Below are positions 5,687 through 8,698 of a DNA stretch of 8,698 bases, piece after piece. The translations under genes were made by a program, and so were the position numbers. The stretch's first letter is position 1. Every line of letters begins with the position of its first letter. The stretch is from assembly GCA_016937725.1 (NCBI GenBank), contig JAFGVZ010000026.1, positions 1-8,698 on the forward strand, given 5' to 3'. The DNA is from Paracoccaceae bacterium (GTDB lineage Bacteria; Pseudomonadota; Alphaproteobacteria; Rhodobacterales; Rhodobacteraceae). The notes under the pieces were generated by a model that was given only the letters and a program-made list of their open reading frames with translations, made no database searches and was not told the origin of the DNA.

Positions 5687-6585
5687 TGGACCGCATCAAT
5701 CTGACCAACGACCTGAGCCTGTCGCGCCTTGTCTATGGCATGTGGCGGCTGGGCGACGATTCCGACATCAGCCCCGCCCATGTGCAAGCCAAGGTCGAGG
5801 CGTGCCTGGCCCAAGGCATCACCACTATGGACCAAGCCGACATCTATGGCGATTACGGGGCAGAGGCGCTTTTGGGTGCGGCGTTTCGCGCGGCCCCTAG
5901 CCTGCGCGACAAGGTGGAACTGGTTACGAAATGCGACATTGTCGCGCCGGTCGGCAAATATGCCTCTGCGCGGGTGAAATATTACGACACCAGCGCCGCG
6001 CATATCCGCGCTTCGGTCGAAGCATCGCTGTCCAACATGGCGATTGACCGGATTGACCTCTTGCTGATCCACCGCCCCGACCCGATGATGGACCATCATG
6101 AAACGGGTGCGGCGCTGGATGCTTTGGTGGCCGAGGGCAAAGTGCGTGCTGTGGGCGTGTCGAATTTCCGGTCTTGGGATTGGGATTTGCTGCAATCGGC
6201 CATGACCACGAAGCTGTGCACCAACCAGATCGAACTGAGCCTACTGGCGCGTGATGCCTTCACCAATGGCGATCTGGCACATCTGCAACGCTTGGGCGTT
6301 GCCCCGATGGCGTGGTCGCCCTTGGGTGGCGGCGCGCTTTTTGGCGAGGGTGATGTCGCCAAGCGTCTGCGCCCGCATCTGGAGCGGCACGCAACGGCGC
6401 AGGGCGTCGGCACCGATGCCGTGGCGGTCGCGTGGCTTTTGGCCCATCCCGCCCGCATCTTGCCGGTGATGGGCACCAATTCGCTACAGCGGATCGCGCG
6501 CATTGGGGATGCCGCGAAAGTGACGCTGACACGCGAAGACTGGTTCGAACTTTGGACCGCAGCGGCCGGGCAAGAGGTGCCCTGA
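5686..6585 (+). CDS. smoB: YdhF-like aldo-keto reductase, probable 6-oxo-glucose reductase
   Basis: This 299-residue cytoplasmic NAD(P)H-dependent oxidoreductase has the aldo-keto reductase barrel and is closest in pattern to the YdhF group. The catalytic tetrad is visible: Asp49 and Tyr54 in TMDQADIYGDYGAE, Lys82 in VTKCDI and His129 in LLLIHRPDP. The cofactor-side blocks VGVSNF (157-161), TNQIELS (179-185), MAWSPLGGGALF and ILPVMGTNS are present, and the C-terminus is the typical GQEVP. The ATG shares its A with the TAA stop of the monooxygenase gene (TAATG). In the Agrobacterium sulfo-SMO pathway the aldo-keto reductase SmoB reduces 6-oxo-glucose, formed by the monooxygenase, to glucose. 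The one-base overlap here argues for the same two-step partnership. The family is certain; the substrate is inferred from context. The stop is 35 bases before the binding-protein start. Confidence 0.8.
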   Translation: MDRINLTNDLSLSRLVYGMWRLGDDSDISPAHVQAKVEACLAQGITTMDQADIYGDYGAEALLGAAFRAAPSLRDKVELVTKCDIVAPVGKYASARVKYYDTSAAHIRASVEASLSNMAIDRIDLLLIHRPDPMMDHHETGAALDALVAEGKVRAVGVSNFRSWDWDLLQSAMTTKLCTNQIELSLLARDAFTNGDLAHLQRLGVAPMAWSPLGGGALFGEGDVAKRLRPHLERHATAQGVGTDAVAVAWLLAHPARILPVMGTNSLQRIARIGDAAKVTLTREDWFELWTAAAGQEVP

Positions 6586-6608
6586 CAAAGAGGCCGGACT
6601 TTCATCAA

Positions 6609-6614
6609 GGGAGG
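6609..6614 (+). promoter_or_regulatory. Shine-Dalgarno GGGAGG ahead of the binding-protein gene
   Basis: GGGAGG lies three bases before the ATG at 6618 and six bases before the tandem ATG at 6621. The spacing favours the second ATG. It also rules out upstream in-frame starts, which would lie inside the reductase gene and place a non-secretory extension before the signal peptide. Confidence 0.7.
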
Positions 6615-6620
6615 AAGATG

Positions 6621-7880
6621 ATGAAAACCACACTAACAACGACGGCCCTAGGGCTGATCTTGGCCGCAGGCGCGGCCAGCGCGCAGGAATTGCGCTTCAT
6701 GTGCTATCAGGATGGCACGGAATGCGCAGCATGGGCGTCGCAAATCCCGACATTCGAGGCGGAGAACCCGGGTATTACGGTGATTGTCGATGAAGTGCCC
6801 TATGCGACAATCATCGAATCGCTGCCGGTGCAGCTGGAAGTGGGCGAAGGCCCCGATCTGGCGCGCGTGACCGATTATGGTGGTCTTGCCCGGTTCATGC
6901 TGGACGTGCGCCCCTACGTCTCGGACGCGGACGCAATTGAGGCGCGTTATGGCCAATCGCTTGCTTGGGCGCGCGTCGGCGACAACAACGCAGACGGTAT
7001 CTACAACATCGTCGACCAGCTGACCGCGACGGGCGGCTTCGCCAACAAAACCCTGTTCGAGCAAGCGGGCGTCGATATGCCCGGACCGGGTGCCACTTGG
7101 GCCGACTGGGCCGAAGCAAGCCGTGCCGTCCGCGATGCCGTTGGGGTCGATTTCGCTATGGCCATCGACCGCACGGGTCACCGGTTTGCGGGGCCTGCCA
7201 TGTCCTTTGGCGCAGCCTATTTCGATGAGAACGGCGATCCCATTCTGGTCGATGACGGCTTCCGCACCTTCGCGCAGCAATTCGTGGCATGGCACGAGGA
7301 CGGCACGCTGGCGCGCGATGTCTGGGCAGGCGCGGGTGGCGGCACGTATCAGGATGCGGCGGGCGAATTCATTAACGCGAACCTTGTGATGTATTACTCT
7401 GGCAGCTGGCAGATCGGCCGCTTTGGCCGTGACATTGGCGATGCGTTCGACTGGGTCGCCACCGGCGGCATCTGCGGCCCTGTCGCTTGCACGGGTATGC
7501 CGGGTGGTGCAGGGATCGTCGGCTTCAAGCAAACCGAGCATCCCGAAGCCGTGGGCAAGCTGATGGAATTCATGGCGCGTGACGACGTGCAGGCCGCCGT
7601 TCTGGCGCAGACCCGCAACATCCCAGCCAATTCCGTGCTGCAAGAGCAGGGGATCGACTACCAAGATGTCAGCGATGATGTGAAAGCCGCGCTCACCACG
7701 TTTGCCGCGTCTATCCCGACCTTTGCCGACAGCGCCTATGCGCTGCAAGGCTACGCCAATAACCGCGCGATTTACACCTCCACGCCTGCCCGCATCACGC
7801 AGGCCATCGTGGGTGAGCTGTCGCTGGAAGATGCGTTGGCCCGTCTGGATGCCGATATCGCAGAGGCGATTGCGCAGTAA
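6621..7880 (+). CDS. smoF: ABC transporter substrate-binding protein, sugar (CUT1) type, probable sulfoquinovose/glycoside binder
   Basis: The mature protein is a periplasmic binding protein of the family 1 extracellular solute-binding group serving carbohydrate importers. From the ATG at 6621 it has 419 residues; the ATG at 6618 would add one Met. Residues 1-21 form a Sec signal peptide (MKTTLTTTALGLILAAGAASA) with an ASA-Q cleavage site and no lipobox, so the protein is soluble in the periplasm. Family features are the N-terminal FEAENPGITVIVDEVPY, EGPDLARVTDYGGLA (76-90), MYYSGSWQIGRF (257-268) and GFKQTEHPEAVGKLMEFM (301-318). Cys28/Cys35 and Cys285/Cys290 are pairs that could form disulfides. 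Next to the monooxygenase and reductase it corresponds to SmoF of the sulfo-SMO system, but I could not confirm sulfonate-binding residues from memory, so the ligand is inferred. The permease starts 84 bases downstream, after a hairpin. Confidence 0.75.
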   Translation: MKTTLTTTALGLILAAGAASAQELRFMCYQDGTECAAWASQIPTFEAENPGITVIVDEVPYATIIESLPVQLEVGEGPDLARVTDYGGLARFMLDVRPYVSDADAIEARYGQSLAWARVGDNNADGIYNIVDQLTATGGFANKTLFEQAGVDMPGPGATWADWAEASRAVRDAVGVDFAMAIDRTGHRFAGPAMSFGAAYFDENGDPILVDDGFRTFAQQFVAWHEDGTLARDVWAGAGGGTYQDAAGEFINANLVMYYSGSWQIGRFGRDIGDAFDWVATGGICGPVACTGMPGGAGIVGFKQTEHPEAVGKLMEFMARDDVQAAVLAQTRNIPANSVLQEQGIDYQDVSDDVKAALTTFAASIPTFADSAYALQGYANNRAIYTSTPARITQAIVGELSLEDALARLDADIAEAIAQ

Positions 7881-7903
7881 CCTGCGCCTTCTGCAACCGA
7901 CCT

Positions 7904-7936
7904 GACCGGTCCGCCTGCCCATGGGGCGGGCCGGTT
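7904..7936 (+). terminator. Intercistronic hairpin between binding protein and permease genes
   Basis: Bases 7905-7916 pair with 7924-7935 in a 12-bp GC-rich stem containing two G-U pairs, with loop GCCCATG. A further G-U pair can close the base. No U run follows, so it is not a full terminator. Hairpins at this place in binding-protein-dependent operons commonly protect the upstream mRNA or partly terminate, giving more binding protein than permease; that role is inferred here. Confidence 0.55.
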
Positions 7937-7964
7937 CCTTGCCGGGCTATGAAAAGAGGGTGAC

Positions 7965-8698
7965 ATGTTGAAAGCGGCGGTTGTCCAAGTTTACGAAGGC
8001 GCGTTCAACCTGTTCGAACGCCCGATGTTGGCCTTGCAAAAGCTGTTTGGCCAAAGCCGGATCGCTTGGGTATTCCTGCTTCCGAACTTGCTGATTTTCG
8101 GCCTGTTCACCTTCCTGCCGATCATCTTGAACTTCGTTTTCGCCACCACCGGTGGCGACCGCATCTTGCTGAGTGAACGCCCCTTTGTCGGCACCGAGCA
8201 TTTCGCAAGCCTCCTCGATTGCGAAAGCTATTTCGATCCGAATTCCTGCCACCGCGACCTGTTCTGGCGCGCCGTCGGCAACACCGGCTGGTTCGTGCTG
8301 ATGCAGGTCGGCTTCATGATTCTGTTTTCGCTCATCACAGCACTAATCCTGAACCGCGATATCGTGCTGCGCGGGTTTTTCCGCGCGGTGTTCTTTTATC
8401 CTGTTCTGCTGTCGCCCGTCGTGGTCGCGCTTATCTGGAAATGGATATTGCAGCGCAACGGGGTGTTGAACGCGGGGCTGGAAGGCGCGGGCTTTGGCAC
8501 GATCAACTGGCTTCTGGAAGCAGATTGGGCCTTCTTCTGGGTCGTCTTCGTGTCAATCTGGTGCAATATGGGGTTTTATGTGCTGATCCTGCTGGCGGGT
8601 CTGCAATCCATCCCGTCGGACGTGTATGAAGCCGCCGAAATGGACGGAACGCCGCGTTGGCGGCAATTGTGGCGCATTACCCTGCCGCTTTTAATGCC
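7965..8698 (+). CDS. CUT1-type ABC sugar transporter permease, 3' end cut by window edge
   Basis: The frame is open from ATG 7965 to the right edge, giving 244 residues, with AGAGGG just upstream as ribosome-binding site. Hydrophobic segments are visible at about 34-60, 108-129, 140-162, 188-210, and one more is expected beyond the edge. The EAA loop, which docks on the ATPase, reads EAAEMDGTPRWRQLWRITLP (222-241), with the conserved EAA-x3-G and final LP. This is the MalF/UgpA-like first inner-membrane subunit of a carbohydrate importer. The first periplasmic loop (about 61-107) is enlarged and carries Cys86 and Cys95, which may form a disulfide. Position after the SBP gene suggests it is SmoE or SmoG of a sulfoquinovose importer, but the two cannot be told apart here. 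The second permease and ATPase should follow outside the window. Confidence 0.88.
   Translation, partial: MLKAAVVQVYEGAFNLFERPMLALQKLFGQSRIAWVFLLPNLLIFGLFTFLPIILNFVFATTGGDRILLSERPFVGTEHFASLLDCESYFDPNSCHRDLFWRAVGNTGWFVLMQVGFMILFSLITALILNRDIVLRGFFRAVFFYPVLLSPVVVALIWKWILQRNGVLNAGLEGAGFGTINWLLEADWAFFWVVFVSIWCNMGFYVLILLAGLQSIPSDVYEAAEMDGTPRWRQLWRITLPLLM

Noticed and set aside
6432..6617. N-terminal extension of the binding protein into the reductase gene
   Set aside because: It would bury the signal peptide, lies out of frame inside the reductase, and the Shine-Dalgarno sequence at 6609-6614 points to the ATGs at 6618/6621.
6648..7922. Long minus-strand open frame (424 codons)
   Set aside because: It lies wholly antisense to the binding-protein gene, whose signal peptide and family blocks are clear; the translation shows no motifs.

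Overview
The window looks like chromosomal DNA of an alphaproteobacterium, most likely from the Rhodobacterales. The signs are high GC with strongly biased codon use, the rsfS-rlmH pair, and protein sequences of roseobacter/rhodobacter character. There is no rRNA, tRNA, CRISPR array, transposon or phage gene. The call is from sequence character alone; no database was searched.

Layout: (1) 2-955 (+) is the 3' part of a HupE/UreJ-family membrane protein gene, cut by the left edge. (2) 965-1000 is a perfect 15-bp hairpin flanked by A and T runs, which ends both this gene and the converging leuC. (3) 1026-2423 (-) is leuC, the isopropylmalate isomerase large subunit, with no leuD directly downstream. 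(4) 2424-2745 is a divergent control region with candidate promoters on both strands. (5) 2746-3138 and 3148-3618 (+) are rsfS and rlmH, a ribosome-related pair; rsfS appears to start at CTG. (6) 3627-4367 (-) is a ZIP-family metal transporter, tail to tail with rlmH. A perfect palindrome just upstream closely resembles the iron control element bound by Irr. (7) 4398-4528 is an AT-rich divergent intergenic region. (8) 4529 to the right edge (+) is an operon: SsuD-like FMN-dependent monooxygenase, YdhF-like aldo-keto reductase, periplasmic sugar-type binding protein and the first CUT1 ABC permease, cut by the right edge.

The operon in (8) is the most interesting part. An alkanesulfonate-type monooxygenase translationally coupled to an aldo-keto reductase and followed by a sugar ABC importer matches the oxidative desulfurisation (sulfo-SMO) route for sulfoquinovose known from Agrobacterium. 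In that route the importer brings in sulfoquinovose or its glyceryl glycoside. SmoC then cleaves the C-S bond to give sulfite and 6-oxo-glucose, and SmoB reduces the latter to glucose. The monooxygenase here carries Trp206, Arg236, His238 and His343, the sulfonate-site set I recall for SmoC, at identical numbers. The expected flavin reductase, sulfoquinovosidase, remaining transporter parts and regulator are not in the window and would lie beyond the right edge. The pathway assignment is an inference from family and context; the enzyme families themselves are clear.
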